Source: Symbiodinium microadriaticum
Taxonomy: Eukaryota > Sar > Dinophyceae > Suessiales > Symbiodiniaceae
DNA: 64,000 bases
Assembly: GCA_001939145.1 (NCBI GenBank)
Contig: LSRX01000058.1
Span: forward strand, 294,026 to 358,025
Reading direction: 5' to 3'
In this document: in pieces, positions 44,151 to 55,744 of the stretch
How the letters are laid out: each line of letters begins with the position of its first letter
How positions within the stretch are numbered: position 1 is the first letter of the stretch
Notes under the pieces: model-generated
Seen by the model: only the letters and a program-made list of their open reading frames with translations
Databases searched by the model: none
What the model was told of the DNA's origin: nothing
Position numbers and translations under genes: made by a program

Positions 44151-45150
44151 ACTACTATGTTGGTATAGCTCATTACTGTAGCGATTGCTTCAGCTGGCAG
44201 CTTACTGACAAGTCAAGGCTTCGACATCCTGTCGCACTGCTTATAGTTTGGAAAGACACTGCCCGCACACCCTGCACAAAGAAATCATTTCACTGAGACA
44301 GTGGTGTGAAAAGTGTGACACCACCCCCCCCCCCCACCCTAGGGTTATATTTCGAAACCCTACATACCCTAAGCCCTGTTTGAGTAAAAACTAAGGTAAG
44401 TCCTACACTTTGCAACTTGTGCAGCCCCGCTGAAGCCCTGATTCCCAGAAGCCTAGGCCCCACTCTGCAGGTATTAATAAAAAGCAGCTGCAAGGCCCGG
44501 CACAGAATACACTCAGAATTAATACTAATTACGAGTGATCATAATAACAACAATAGATATGAAAACAGTAATGGTAAAAAATAGAAACCTAATGATAATG
44601 ACTCATGATCATCGCCTCAACTCAGTTTACAAGCGCCGGCCTCGCGCATCGCTTGCACTTGCGGGCTCGGCCTTATTGGGCCCGCAAAACGTGCCGCCGT
44701 CTCTAGTCATTTTGGGTCCCTTCAGGGTTTAGGGGTTTGGGGTGACGGAAGGTTTAAGCTTGTTTCCACGGTTTCGGATTTAGGGACCACCGTCGGTACG
44801 GTCATCGTCGTTCGTCACAAGCATCGCCGTCACTCTTGCATCGTGTGTCTTATGCCAGCACTGCCAGCAGAAGCAAGCGCAGCACCACCACCGACAACAC
44901 CATTATTTCATGACTATCATCATCGTTGTCATCGTCCTCGTCGCCATCATCATGGAAGTCATCCTCTTGGCCAGTACAGCTACCACAATCATCCCTATCA
45001 CCGTCAGCATACAAGGCTGCACTGCTTCCGCGCCATGCTGATCTAGTTTTGATATTGCAATTGCTGGGCTTATAGTTGATGTTACGGGTTCAAGGTTTAT
45101 GACGTTGAGCGTTATCTTAGCACAAGCCCAAAATACTTCAATCACACGTA
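44151..45150. other. No supported gene
   Basis: C13 run at 44323-44335. CAT/CGT triplet-biased sequence at 44800-44965. Little telomere sequence (44722-44745). Confidence 0.5.
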
Positions 45151-45152
45151 TG

Positions 45153-45154
<2 letters not shown>

Positions 45155-45197
<43 letters not shown>

Positions 45198-45500
45198 TTA
45201 TGTAATTATGTAATNACACACATATATATATATATATCTATATATAGAGTTATATTATATTGTATGTATATGTATATATCTAAATAAATAAATATATATA
45301 TATATATATTGTATATTATATGTATATGTATATAATATACAATATTATACACGTGAACTTATATGTACATATTGGGTGATTGAAAAATCTTTGCGGTTCT
45401 ATACATATATACATATATACATATATACATATATACATATATACATATATACATATATACATATATACATATATACATATATACATATATATATATATAC
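45155..45500. repeat. (TATG)n, TA and (ATACATAT)n arrays with one N
   Basis: (TATG)n lies at 45150-45195, ATGTAATT words then follow, and a single undetermined base at 45215 separates them from CA/TA. Then AAAT, TA and ACATATAT arrays follow. Confidence 0.95.
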
Positions 45501-46009
45501 ATATGTCTATGTATAAATATGTGTGGCTACTAACTTCCATCTGTTGAGGGTACCTTGGCTTGGAATCCTGAAGCCTGTGAGTCCAACCTGCTACTGAATC
45601 AAAAACATGCCACACGAAGCAAAAACTTACTGTTTGGTGGCAGACATGTACCTCACAGTTTAGCAATTTTGTACCAGGAACGTGGATCGTCCGAGATCCG
45701 CAGCCTTTAGTTGTATTTTTCTGGACTTGCTGCCTCGCAAGGCAAAGTAGATTGTCTTGAAGACCCGATTCCCAAATCTGAGCGTTGAGCCCCTCGTGCC
45801 GATCCCATGCATTATGTGCATAACGGGTTTCTTGGATTCTGCTTTTCAATTTCGGGTTCGATCGGATGTCTGCTTCAGACATGTGTTTTTTGCAGGGACT
45901 CTAAAGGCGAGGGTGCGCGAGAGGGTGTAGCTCTACGAAGTGATCCGGGGTCTTTGCATGAAGGCCTCAGTTCCCGCGGCCCCAAGAGGATGAGGGTAAA
46001 AGTAGATAT

Positions 46010-46230
46010 GTTTATATGCACGTGTATGTACATGCACATGTATATGTACATGTATACATATTGGTATCTGTATATGTGTATACCTGTGGAACTGCGGCTG
46101 CAACTGCTTCTGCATGTGCAATTGTATGTCTGTACATATGTTCATGCGTATGTTTGTGTGCATGTGCATGCGCATGTGCATCTGTGTGTGTGTGTGTGCG
46201 TGTGTGCGTGTGTGCGTGCATGTGTATGTG
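46010..46230. repeat. TG-rich purine-pyrimidine alternating tract
   Basis: GTATGTACATG, GCATGTGCATG and (TG)n words alternate purine and pyrimidine for much of 220 bp. This is a typical Z-DNA-prone composition. Confidence 0.85.
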
Positions 46231-46259
46231 TAATCAGGTTTTTGTTTACGGGCAAATCC

Positions 46260-46600
46260 ACAGAAAAGTAGTTTGATGGCTGCATGGCCATCCTCAATCC
46301 CTGCTCGCAACAGTTCCTTATAACCAGCACATCCAAACTGCCTCCAGCGGTGGCCTCGCTTCCAAGGTGGGCCCCCACCTCTGCACACTGAGCCGCCGTT
46401 AGGCGGCCAGCGGCAGCAGCAGCCAGGGCTGCCAACAGCACAGCTCGTCTTTGCGGGCTGTGGTGAAATGCGACAAAGCCGCGGAGGGGGCCGAAGCCAC
46501 ACCTCGCCCAAAAACGTTGGGCATCCTTGTCCTTCGGCTTGAGGGCCTCGAGCGAGCAACCCATCCTTCCCGCGCCACAAAAAACCCCTTCGTACAGCAC
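46260..46600 (-). CDS. Best exon candidate; Ala-rich, weakly GNAT-like motif
   Basis: This minus-strand frame stays open for about 113 codons across a GC-rich stretch and continues into the TG/CA microsatellite below 46230, where coding is unlikely. First codon positions are G-rich and third positions GC-rich, as in coding DNA. About 20 residues in, AQRFWARCGF resembles the A..FY/W...GF motif of GNAT acetyltransferases, but no other GNAT motif is visible. It continues with an Ala/Leu-rich helix (RRAVLLAALAAAAAGRLTA). A GTAAAC near 46250 could be the 5' splice site. Overlapping frames exist on both strands. The function is unassigned. Confidence 0.27.
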
Positions 46601-46803
46601 TATACCCGAGCCTACACAAGTCTATATAGCCTTATGACACTAGACAAAACAATTATATACACAAAAAGCCGGTCTAGAATCCCTTTTTTTACACCAAATT
46701 CTTCATGCTTCGTGTGTGCGAGAAAGAAAAAATGGCAAAAGTCGGTCCGCGAAAAAAACAGGTATACAGTAGGGTGTGGGGCTCTTCAAGCATCAGCCCT
46801 AAA

Positions 46804-47174
46804 CCCTAAGCAAAAGCGAGCTGCGAGGAAGACGGCGGATCTGGCTCTGGCAAGCCGCTCCACTTCGTGGAAAAGTGCGGTGCCTCCAGGATTTCCAGGC
46901 CTCCGCCGCTGCGGTCGACGGAGCCGGCAGTCTCGATCCAGAGGCCACTTGGGCAGGGCTCGAAAACGAGCCCGCCCAAGATGGATCCTTGCAAGCTACC
47001 ATGCACAATGGAAGACCCAATTTCAACCTGTGAACCTCAACCCGTTGATCGCCGACTTCCTGGAGGAGGCGATAGGGGAAGAGGGGATGGGTTAAGTAAG
47101 AAATCTTTGAGGGCTGGCTCTTATTGCGAAACCCGATCTTTCGTTGCGCGCTGGCATTGCCATCTCACACATCT
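46804..47174 (-). CDS. Possible exon, about 123 codons open, GC-rich
   Basis: A minus-strand frame is open from 47174 to the TAG at 46806, with an ATG at 47006. Its upstream end lies inside a 53 bp repeat, so only about 46806-47100 is unique. The peptide from the ATG includes GGLVFEPCPSGLWIETAGS and ends SSSQLAFA. A plus frame of 214 codons (46451-47095) crosses the same DNA but also reads through a CCCTAAA word and AT-rich sequence, so it is less credible. No family is recognised. Confidence 0.18.
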
Positions 47175-47232
47175 CACTGCGAAGACCTGATCTTTCATTG
47201 TGCGCTGGCGTTGCCATCTCACACATATCACT
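47126..47232 (+). repeat. 53 bp direct repeat, two copies
   Basis: Units starting GCGAAACCCGATCTTTCGTT and GCGAAGACCTGATCTTTCAT share CGCTGGC.TTGCCATCTCAC. Inverted relatives lie at 47492-47532 and 47746-47787. Confidence 0.75.
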
Positions 47233-47491
47233 ACGCATAATCATATTTGGGGGGCCCCCAAACAATTTGCAATAATTTCACGCGAGGAGACAAAGCTAAC
47301 AAAACAATTGTGTGTCAATTGTGAACTCATATAAGAGGATCGAAGCCTGTGGCAATCATTTATCAATCAATGCTTCCTATATGAAGCCCTCGACCCCCCT
47401 GCAATCAGTTCTGGTCTCGGCATGAATTGCTGACATTCCGTAATCGTTCAGCCTCCCACCTGCAATCATTTTTCAGGGAGGGGTGATCAGC

Positions 47492-47532
47492 AAGATGTGT
47501 TAGATGGCAAACGCAATGAAAGACTCAGAAAT
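47492..47532 (-). repeat. Inverted relative of the 53 bp repeat
   Basis: GATGTGTTAGATGGCAAACG and CAATGAAAGACTCAG align with the reverse complement of 47179-47232. Confidence 0.5.
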
Positions 47533-47745
47533 GGCCTCGGCCCTGGCCGAGGTTGCCCCACGCTTATCTTATGCCAAGACCCCCTCCACTCTGTGTGCAG
47601 TCTCACTCTTCGCATCTTCGTGATCCCTTAATCACATGCCCCACACCAAAAGTTCGTACACACCTTGTATATCTACTCTACGACAGTCCTGCGTTGTGTG
47701 TGCAGGGCGCAACTGACGCCAGCCCCCAACTGATGGCAATGGCAA

Positions 47746-47787
47746 TGAGATGTGCGAGATGGCAACGCCAACCCGCAATGATCGAGC
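47746..47787 (-). repeat. Second inverted relative of the 53 bp repeat
   Basis: AGATGTGCGAGATGGCAACG and CCAACCCGCAATGATCGAG align with the reverse complement of 47179-47232. It lies at the left edge of the open frame at 47782. Confidence 0.5.
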
Positions 47788-48264
47788 TTTCCTGCACCCC
47801 GTTTCAGAAGTACACCCTTATCAGCGAAGCCATTGGTCTCCTTCCGGATTGGTGGCCACGAGTACCTCCTGATGGTCCACGACCTCCAGGAGGTAGTCGT
47901 CGACGGCAATGCTGCCGTCGCGGCCACAAATTGCGCGGTCGACCGCGATCCGAACGGCCTGATGAGAGGTGTGAATGCCAGGAGCAATGCAGCAGCAGCA
48001 GCAACACCGGAAGTGTCCGTCCTCTGCAAAGGCGGCGGTCCCTCGCTCCGCCACCTCTGCGACCACACCAGGGCATGCTGCCAAAGGCTGCACGTTGACT
48101 GGACCACCCAGGAAAAAGATGTCTGGGCAGTCCTGGCACAACGACTGCTGGGAGGGGTGGCCAGCCTTATGAGCATGGGGATCGCAAGGTTAGGCTATGT
48201 TATGCTCGCATGCGAGGGTTGGGGGCGGGCACCTGCCTGGAAAAGGTATCAATGGGCATCATAA
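47782..48264. CDS. Possible exon of uncertain strand, 125-161 codons
   Basis: The plus strand is open for 161 codons (47782-48264). In the phase where codon positions 1 and 3 are swapped, the minus strand is open for about 125 codons (from about 48200 to the TGA at 47821). Both show purine first and pyrimidine third positions, as antisense frames of real exons do. The minus reading includes FLGGPVNVQPLAACPG, a poly-Cys run from CAG triplets, and DDYLLEVVDHQEVLVATNPE. The plus reading includes GGHEYLLMVHDLQEVVVDG. The minus one starts after CATAG, a possible 3' splice end. No family is recognised. Confidence 0.2.
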
Positions 48265-48272
48265 GCGGCGGT

Positions 48273-48482
48273 GTATATATACTCTATCTATTTGTCTATC
48301 TATCTGACAAACTTTATCGATCTATCCATCCATCTTGTCTCTCTGTCTGCCGGTCGGTCTATGTATCTATCCATCCATCTTGTCTATCTATCTGGCTGTC
48401 GATCTATCTATCTCTCTTCTTTCTTTCTTTCTGCAGGGCTTAGGGGTCATCTCTCTCTCTGTCTCTCCCTCTCTCTCTATCT
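48273..48482. repeat. Decayed (CTAT/CTGT/CCAT) array
   Basis: CTATCTAT, CATCCATC, CTGTCTGC and CTTTCTTT words occur, ending in (CT)n at 48451-48480. This is the same style as 28580-28925. Confidence 0.85.
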
Positions 48483-48570
48483 GTCAGTTCATATATGTGT
48501 ACAGATAGAACATACACATATGTATGTGTTTATATATAAATATGTACATGTGTGTATGTGTGCGTGAATC

Positions 48571-48627
48571 CGTATACATACATACAAACATACAGACACA
48601 CATACATACATACATACATACATACAT

Positions 48628-48678
<51 letters not shown>

Positions 48679-49045
48679 CACAGACACACAGACATACAGA
48701 CATACATACCCACATACATACATACATACATACATACATACATACATACATACATACATACATACACACACATACACGCATACATAACATAACATACCAT
48801 AACATAACATAACATAGCATAGCATAACATAACATAACATTACATAACATAACATAACATTACATAACATAACATTACATTACATTACATTACATTACAT
48901 TACCATTCATACATACGTACATACATACATACGTACATATATACATACATCCATCCATCCATCCATCCATCCATCCATCCATCCATCCATACATACATAC
49001 ATACATACATACATACATACATGTGTGTATATGTATATATATATA
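48571..49045. repeat. Compound CATA, CAGA, CATAA, ATTAC, CATC arrays
   Basis: CATA (48571-48628), CAGA (48629-48678), CACA words, CATA (48716-48764), ACATA/ACATT pentamers (48785-48903), CATA, CATC (48950-48988), CATA (48989-49022), TA. Confidence 0.95.
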
Positions 49046-50134
49046 TAAATATATATAGAGATATGGGCAGCGAAATAGGGGTGGCAAGATCCTTGAAACG
49101 ACTGCCATTACTGTACTATGCTTTTCGGAACTTCAGACTATACTATAGTCCACACTCTATACTCTATGCTCTACTCTACACATTTATATACTGTACTGCA
49201 AACAAAGCTGCATACATATCCTAAACTATACCCAACCACCAAACGGCACCCATCATCCCCAGAAAGGACAGGCACTGGCAGCAGCCAAGCTCTGAGGTAG
49301 GTTCCGATAATTCGCCCCCCGCAAGGGTGCATAAGGCCAGGGCCTCAGCGGCAGGATTCTTGGCTTTGCGGTGTAGGGTTTAGTGTTTGGGGTTTATAAG
49401 GCCGGAAAAGAGTACAGCAGCCCTACACCCAGAACAGTCCCTGCCCTAAACCCTCGCTTGTTGAACCACCCTCCCGTAAGGATCCTAAATTTCTGAATCA
49501 GCCTCTCCCAGCTGAAAATTTCGTTGCTTACTACAAGAATAGCATTGTTAAAATGCAGAACAAGTCCTTCGAACATAGCAGCAGCCGATCCCTCATTGTG
49601 ATTAAAGTCCGCAATCCTTCAGTATTACCCCAAAACCCTCAGTAAAACAGCAGAAAACAACTGTGAGCTTGCTGTCATCTGAGAAGCATCAAGCAAAGAT
49701 CCGGCAACCCTGAAACTGTTGGCATCATGGTCATACTGACGATCCATGATGCCGATTGATTCTGCTAGTGCACATGCCGCAATGCATGTTTTAGCTAGGT
49801 TCTTGCTTTTTTACAAGACCTTGCAGATAGCACGACTGATGTCGAAATTGCAATTGCTGAGAGTCCCGGATCATTATCCAGTCATTCACATCAATGTTGC
49901 TTGTCTACCATTCCAGGCCCCCCCCCCCATGGCCCTCTCGTAGAGCCCTTATGGTCCTTAATGGTGGGCATTTGAGGTGCAACAGGGTAGTTGGGGGGGT
50001 TCTACGTTATCAACCTTATAATCATCCCTGAACCCTTCACACACCACACACACCGCAGGTAAAGCGCTAAGGCACCAGCAGGCCTTGCCGAAAGGCCAGG
50101 AGCCGGGAGAAGCGCTGGCAGAGATGCGGGAGGG
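49046..50134. other. No supported gene
   Basis: CTATACT-rich patch at 49137-49225; short TTTAGTG/TTTGGGG words at 49374-49395; C-run at 49918-49928. The rest is unique. Confidence 0.5.
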
Positions 50135-50407
50135 ATGTATGTATGTATGTATGTATGTATGTATGTATGTATGTATGTATGTATGTATATATATATATAT
50201 ATATCACACACACACACACGCATACATACATGATATGACAGGCGCCATGTTTTCGAAACTCCCACGTTACCGCAGACCAAGCAACGGGAGATCGAGGCCT
50301 CAAGCCTGAAACCACAGATCTCGCATCCGAAACCTCATGCTGTAACGTTTAGGATTTAGGGTTTATAGATTTAGGGCTTTAGGGGTTTAGGGTTTAGGGG
50401 TTTAGGG

Positions 50408-50509
50408 TGTACAGCTTTTACTCCATTGCACTTGCTTTTGGGGTTGTATACCTTATCGGATCTTCAATAGAAGACAGGTCAAACCCAAAGAACTACAATG
50501 CAGACTAAA
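50408..50509. mobile_element. Family A MITE, diverged (copy 1)
   Basis: GTACAGCTTTTACTCCATTG at the left, CAAAGAACTACAATGCAGAC at the right, TATCGGATCTTCAATA at the centre. Identical copy at 53027-53128. Confidence 0.6.
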
Positions 50510-51425
50510 GGGACATGCTTGGAGCCGGCTAGGGGTTTTGCTTTTTGTTAGGCTCCTGCTTCCTGCGGCCCATACCGTCAGAACTGCCGACTAGGGTTTC
50601 GAGATTAGGGTTTGGAGTTTAGGGTTTAGGGGTTTAGGGTTGACGGGTTTAGGGTTTAGGGGTTTAGGGGTTTAGGGTTCAGGGAGTTTAGAGTTTAGGG
50701 TGAGTTTAGGGTGAAGGTTTAGGGTTTAGGATTCCGGGCTTGTAGGCTGTAAGGTGTCGTGTGCATCCGAGATACGAGGCCGGGCACCCATACGGACTCG
50801 AACTCCAGCAGAACCCTTCTAACCCAAAGGCTTCAAACCCCAAACCCCTAAACCCCTGAATTTTGATTCTTTTCATTTAAATCCTGTAAACCGTAGACCC
50901 CTAAACCCAAACAGCTACACCGAAAAGAGCTGTGCAGAAGCCTTAAGGAAAACCCCCAACTTGTCCTGTGAGAGCGATCAGAAACCCCATACAGAATCCT
51001 TATGCTAAGCAAATTCCTCAAACCTATTAGTATTAACTAGACTATAAAGCCCTGAACCAAACCCACCCTCTAGAACCCTTATGAAGAAAGGCCTGTTGGT
51101 CCAGCTCCACGAGGCAGATCTGCGGCTCGAAGTCTTTAATCCTCGGAGAGTTTTGGGGGCTTCGGGGTTTACGGGTTAGGGGTTTCGGGGTTTAGGATGC
51201 CCAAAAAGGCCCATGAGGTACAAAGTTGAAGACTTTCAGGATGAGACTCCCCAGATTTGGCTTCGGACCACTATAAGTTATGCAGGGCCTGCACAAAGGC
51301 GCCTTGAGGTTTCAGGGCTTCAGAGAAGGTGGCTCTAGAGGGAGTTATATAGGCCCGAAGGCCAAATCCAACAGTATCATGACATGTTAGGGATCGTCGT
51401 CTCATTGCAGAGCGCACTGAATTTG

Positions 51426-51493
51426 ATATACTATATTTCTTGATAAGGAACCCCCCACAATAGTATAGGTATTTATTTGGGCCCCTATATTAA
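51426..51493 (+). mobile_element. Family B MITE, right half
   Basis: TATACTATATTTCTTGATAA, then GGAACCCCCCACAATAGTAT and GGGCCCCTATATTA. Identical copy at 54045-54112. Confidence 0.6.
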
Positions 51494-52052
51494 CAAAAAG
51501 GCAGCTGTCACCAAAGCGGTCATGGATCGGAAGGGAGTGGGGTGCTATCGTTCCTCTTGCCGGTATGTAAAGCAAAGTGCGGCTTGTTGAGACCCATCGG
51601 CCATCACACGGGCAGTTTTCTACATTAGGGTTCGCCAAACTAGTACGGCACTCTTATAAACAGGGACCTCAAGACGGACCCTGACTGAGAGAACTACCCA
51701 CATCACACTACAAGATCTAAGCCGCAATAGCCAGACTCTAAACTGATCGATACATATTTCACGACACCCTCTCATGCTGGTTCTATTCATCTGTATTCCA
51801 ACGCAAAACCAGAAGCGACTCAGTAGAGCGCCAGCCCCCAACACCCAAACCCTAAACCCTGAACCCCTAAGCCCTAAACTCTGAACCCTAAGCCCTAAAC
51901 CCAAAGCCCTAAACCCTGAACCCTGAGCTCTAAACCCTAAGCCCTAAGTTCTAAACCCTAAGCCCTAAACCAGTCCGGGCCACCGGGCATTCGTCTGGCT
52001 GCCTCTCCAGACGTGCCGTCGTCACGGTGTGCAACTCCTGGGCATCGACTCT

Positions 52053-52128
52053 ACCTACAGTCTCCATTGTAGTTCCTTTCTGGGGTTTCCTTCTAGGATC
52101 CTTAATAGAAACCGAGTTGAACTGTAGG
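52053..52128. mobile_element. Family A MITE, shortened right arm
   Basis: ACCTACAGTCTCCATTGTAG and CTAGGATCCTTAATAG are intact; only TTGAACTGTAGG remains of the right end. Duplicated at 54672-54747. Confidence 0.7.
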
Positions 52129-52768
52129 CATAATATAAGATTATACTCTATATGTGCAAATGTGTATATATATATAGATGTGTATATATGTGTGTATATA
52201 TATATATGTTTATATATGTATATATATATATATATTTATAACTCGGTAGGGTCTACAACTAAGCCGCAAACGGTTTATTATAGGATCCTGATTCAGAAAC
52301 TCTGGGCCATTATTAATATCAATAGGCTTCTGTTTAGCGTTTAGGTGTTTAGGCTTTAGGGGTTTACGGCTCTGTATATGGATCCCAATATCTCGAGGTT
52401 CTATGACCAGAGCTGCTTCATCAGGTTCCTACACATTAGGGTGGAGGGCTTAGGGTTTCGGGTTTCCACCTCAAAACCCAAAAGCCCTTCCGCCCCGAGC
52501 CCTAAACCTGTTGACGTAGACCCTGAATCCGAATCCCGAAACAGGCGGCCCGAAGAAGTAGCTCGTCTTCTGGGTTTAGGGTGGATTTTGCAGGTTTACG
52601 GAGTAGAAATTACATGCTATCAACTTTCAGTCGTTTGCCTGGCTCTCCCTGCGTAGTCGACAGCGTCTAGTCTAGGACCATCGATCCAGGATACAAGCAA
52701 CTCATGTAGGACACCTTGGGAAGACCAGCTATAATTGTGCTTAGTTTAATGTGGCGTGTGTGTGTGTG

Positions 52769-55387
52769 TATGTATGTATGTATGTATGTATGTATGTATG
52801 TATGTATATATATATATATATATCACACACACACACACGCATACATACATGATATGACAGGCGCCATGTTTTCGAAACTCCCACGTTACCGCAGACCAAG
52901 CAACGGGAGATCGAGGCCTCAAGCCTGAAACCACAGATCTCGCATCCGAAACCTCATGCTGTAACGTTTAGGATTTAGGGTTTATAGATTTAGGGCTTTA
53001 GGGGTTTAGGGTTTAGGGGTTTAGGGTGTACAGCTTTTACTCCATTGCACTTGCTTTTGGGGTTGTATACCTTATCGGATCTTCAATAGAAGACAGGTCA
53101 AACCCAAAGAACTACAATGCAGACTAAAGGGACATGCTTGGAGCCGGCTAGGGGTTTTGCTTTTTGTTAGGCTCCTGCTTCCTGCGGCCCATACCGTCAG
53201 AACTGCCGACTAGGGTTTCGAGATTAGGGTTTGGAGTTTAGGGTTTAGGGGTTTAGGGTTGACGGGTTTAGGGTTTAGGGGTTTAGGGGTTTAGGGTTCA
53301 GGGAGTTTAGAGTTTAGGGTGAGTTTAGGGTGAAGGTTTAGGGTTTAGGATTCCGGGCTTGTAGGCTGTAAGGTGTCGTGTGCATCCGAGATACGAGGCC
53401 GGGCACCCATACGGACTCGAACTCCAGCAGAACCCTTCTAACCCAAAGGCTTCAAACCCCAAACCCCTAAACCCCTGAATTTTGATTCTTTTCATTTAAA
53501 TCCTGTAAACCGTAGACCCCTAAACCCAAACAGCTACACCGAAAAGAGCTGTGCAGAAGCCTTAAGGAAAACCCCCAACTTGTCCTGTGAGAGCGATCAG
53601 AAACCCCATACAGAATCCTTATGCTAAGCAAATTCCTCAAACCTATTAGTATTAACTAGACTATAAAGCCCTGAACCAAACCCACCCTCTAGAACCCTTA
53701 TGAAGAAAGGCCTGTTGGTCCAGCTCCACGAGGCAGATCTGCGGCTCGAAGTCTTTAATCCTCGGAGAGTTTTGGGGGCTTCGGGGTTTACGGGTTAGGG
53801 GTTTCGGGGTTTAGGATGCCCAAAAAGGCCCATGAGGTACAAAGTTGAAGACTTTCAGGATGAGACTCCCCAGATTTGGCTTCGGACCACTATAAGTTAT
53901 GCAGGGCCTGCACAAAGGCGCCTTGAGGTTTCAGGGCTTCAGAGAAGGTGGCTCTAGAGGGAGTTATATAGGCCCGAAGGCCAAATCCAACAGTATCATG
54001 ACATGTTAGGGATCGTCGTCTCATTGCAGAGCGCACTGAATTTGATATACTATATTTCTTGATAAGGAACCCCCCACAATAGTATAGGTATTTATTTGGG
54101 CCCCTATATTAACAAAAAGGCAGCTGTCACCAAAGCGGTCATGGATCGGAAGGGAGTGGGGTGCTATCGTTCCTCTTGCCGGTATGTAAAGCAAAGTGCG
54201 GCTTGTTGAGACCCATCGGCCATCACACGGGCAGTTTTCTACATTAGGGTTCGCCAAACTAGTACGGCACTCTTATAAACAGGGACCTCAAGACGGACCC
54301 TGACTGAGAGAACTACCCACATCACACTACAAGATCTAAGCCGCAATAGCCAGACTCTAAACTGATCGATACATATTTCACGACACCCTCTCATGCTGGT
54401 TCTATTCATCTGTATTCCAACGCAAAACCAGAAGCGACTCAGTAGAGCGCCAGCCCCCAACACCCAAACCCTAAACCCTGAACCCCTAAGCCCTAAACTC
54501 TGAACCCTAAGCCCTAAACCCAAAGCCCTAAACCCTGAACCCTGAGCTCTAAACCCTAAGCCCTAAGTTCTAAACCCTAAGCCCTAAACCAGTCCGGGCC
54601 ACCGGGCATTCGTCTGGCTGCCTCTCCAGACGTGCCGTCGTCACGGTGTGCAACTCCTGGGCATCGACTCTACCTACAGTCTCCATTGTAGTTCCTTTCT
54701 GGGGTTTCCTTCTAGGATCCTTAATAGAAACCGAGTTGAACTGTAGGCATAATATAAGATTATACTCTATATGTGCAAATGTGTATATATATATAGATGT
54801 GTATATATGTGTGTATATATATATATGTTTATATATGTATATATATATATATATTTATAACTCGGTAGGGTCTACAACTAAGCCGCAAACGGTTTATTAT
54901 AGGATCCTGATTCAGAAACTCTGGGCCATTATTAATATCAATAGGCTTCTGTTTAGCGTTTAGGTGTTTAGGCTTTAGGGGTTTACGGCTCTGTATATGG
55001 ATCCCAATATCTCGAGGTTCTATGACCAGAGCTGCTTCATCAGGTTCCTACACATTAGGGTGGAGGGCTTAGGGTTTCGGGTTTCCACCTCAAAACCCAA
55101 AAGCCCTTCCGCCCCGAGCCCTAAACCTGTTGACGTAGACCCTGAATCCGAATCCCGAAACAGGCGGCCCGAAGAAGTAGCTCGTCTTCTGGGTTTAGGG
55201 TGGATTTTGCAGGTTTACGGAGTAGAAATTACATGCTATCAACTTTCAGTCGTTTGCCTGGCTCTCCCTGCGTAGTCGACAGCGTCTAGTCTAGGACCAT
55301 CGATCCAGGATACAAGCAACTCATGTAGGACACCTTGGGAAGACCAGCTATAATTGTGCTTAGTTTAATGTGGCGTGTGTGTGTGTG
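52769..55387. repeat. Tandem duplication, copy 2 (2619 bp)
   Basis: Same content as copy 1. Its left boundary (GTGTGTG then TATG) and right boundary (TATGTATGTG then ATTATATA) show that only the microsatellite and a GTGTG tail differ at the junctions. Confidence 0.95.
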
Positions 55388-55403
55388 TATGTATGTATGT
55401 GAT

Positions 55404-55435
<32 letters not shown>

Positions 55436-55487
55436 TATGTGTGTATGTGCATGCATGCACAGACATACACACATACTCATAAGTGCA

Positions 55488-55692
55488 TACATTACATTAC
55501 ATTACATTACATTACATTACATTACATTACATTACATTACATTACATTACATTACATTACATTACATTACATTACATTACATTACATTACATTACATTAC
55601 ATTACATTACATTACATTACATTACATTACATTACATTACATTACATTACATTACATTACATTACATTACATTACATTACATTACATTACAN

Positions 55693-55723
<31 letters not shown>

Positions 55724-55735
55724 GTATATACATAT
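55488..55735. repeat. (ATTAC)n array, single N, (TA)n
   Basis: About 40 perfect ATTAC pentamers (55488-55691), one N at 55692, then (TA)n. Long frames of repeating Ile-Thr-Leu-His-Tyr are artefacts. Confidence 0.97.
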
Positions 55736-55744
55736 ACACGTACA

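Larger units (their letters stand above)
50150..52768. repeat. Tandem duplication, copy 1 (2619 bp)
   Basis: Every landmark recurs 2619 bp later (for example GATATGACAGGCGCCATG at 50232 and 52851) with no difference noticed. Inside are a family A copy, a family B half, TTTAGGG tracts (50344-50410, 50595-50745), CCCTAAA (51848-51972) and unrecognised frames. Both ends lie in (TATG)n. Confidence 0.95.

Noticed and set aside
46010..46220. His-Thr-rich minus frame below the GC-rich island
   Set aside because: It is translated TG/CA microsatellite attached to the end of the possible exon, not a domain.
52027..52344. 105-codon frame present identically at 54646-54963
   Set aside because: The duplication copies everything, so identity is not evidence of coding. 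The frame runs through a family A element and TA repeats.
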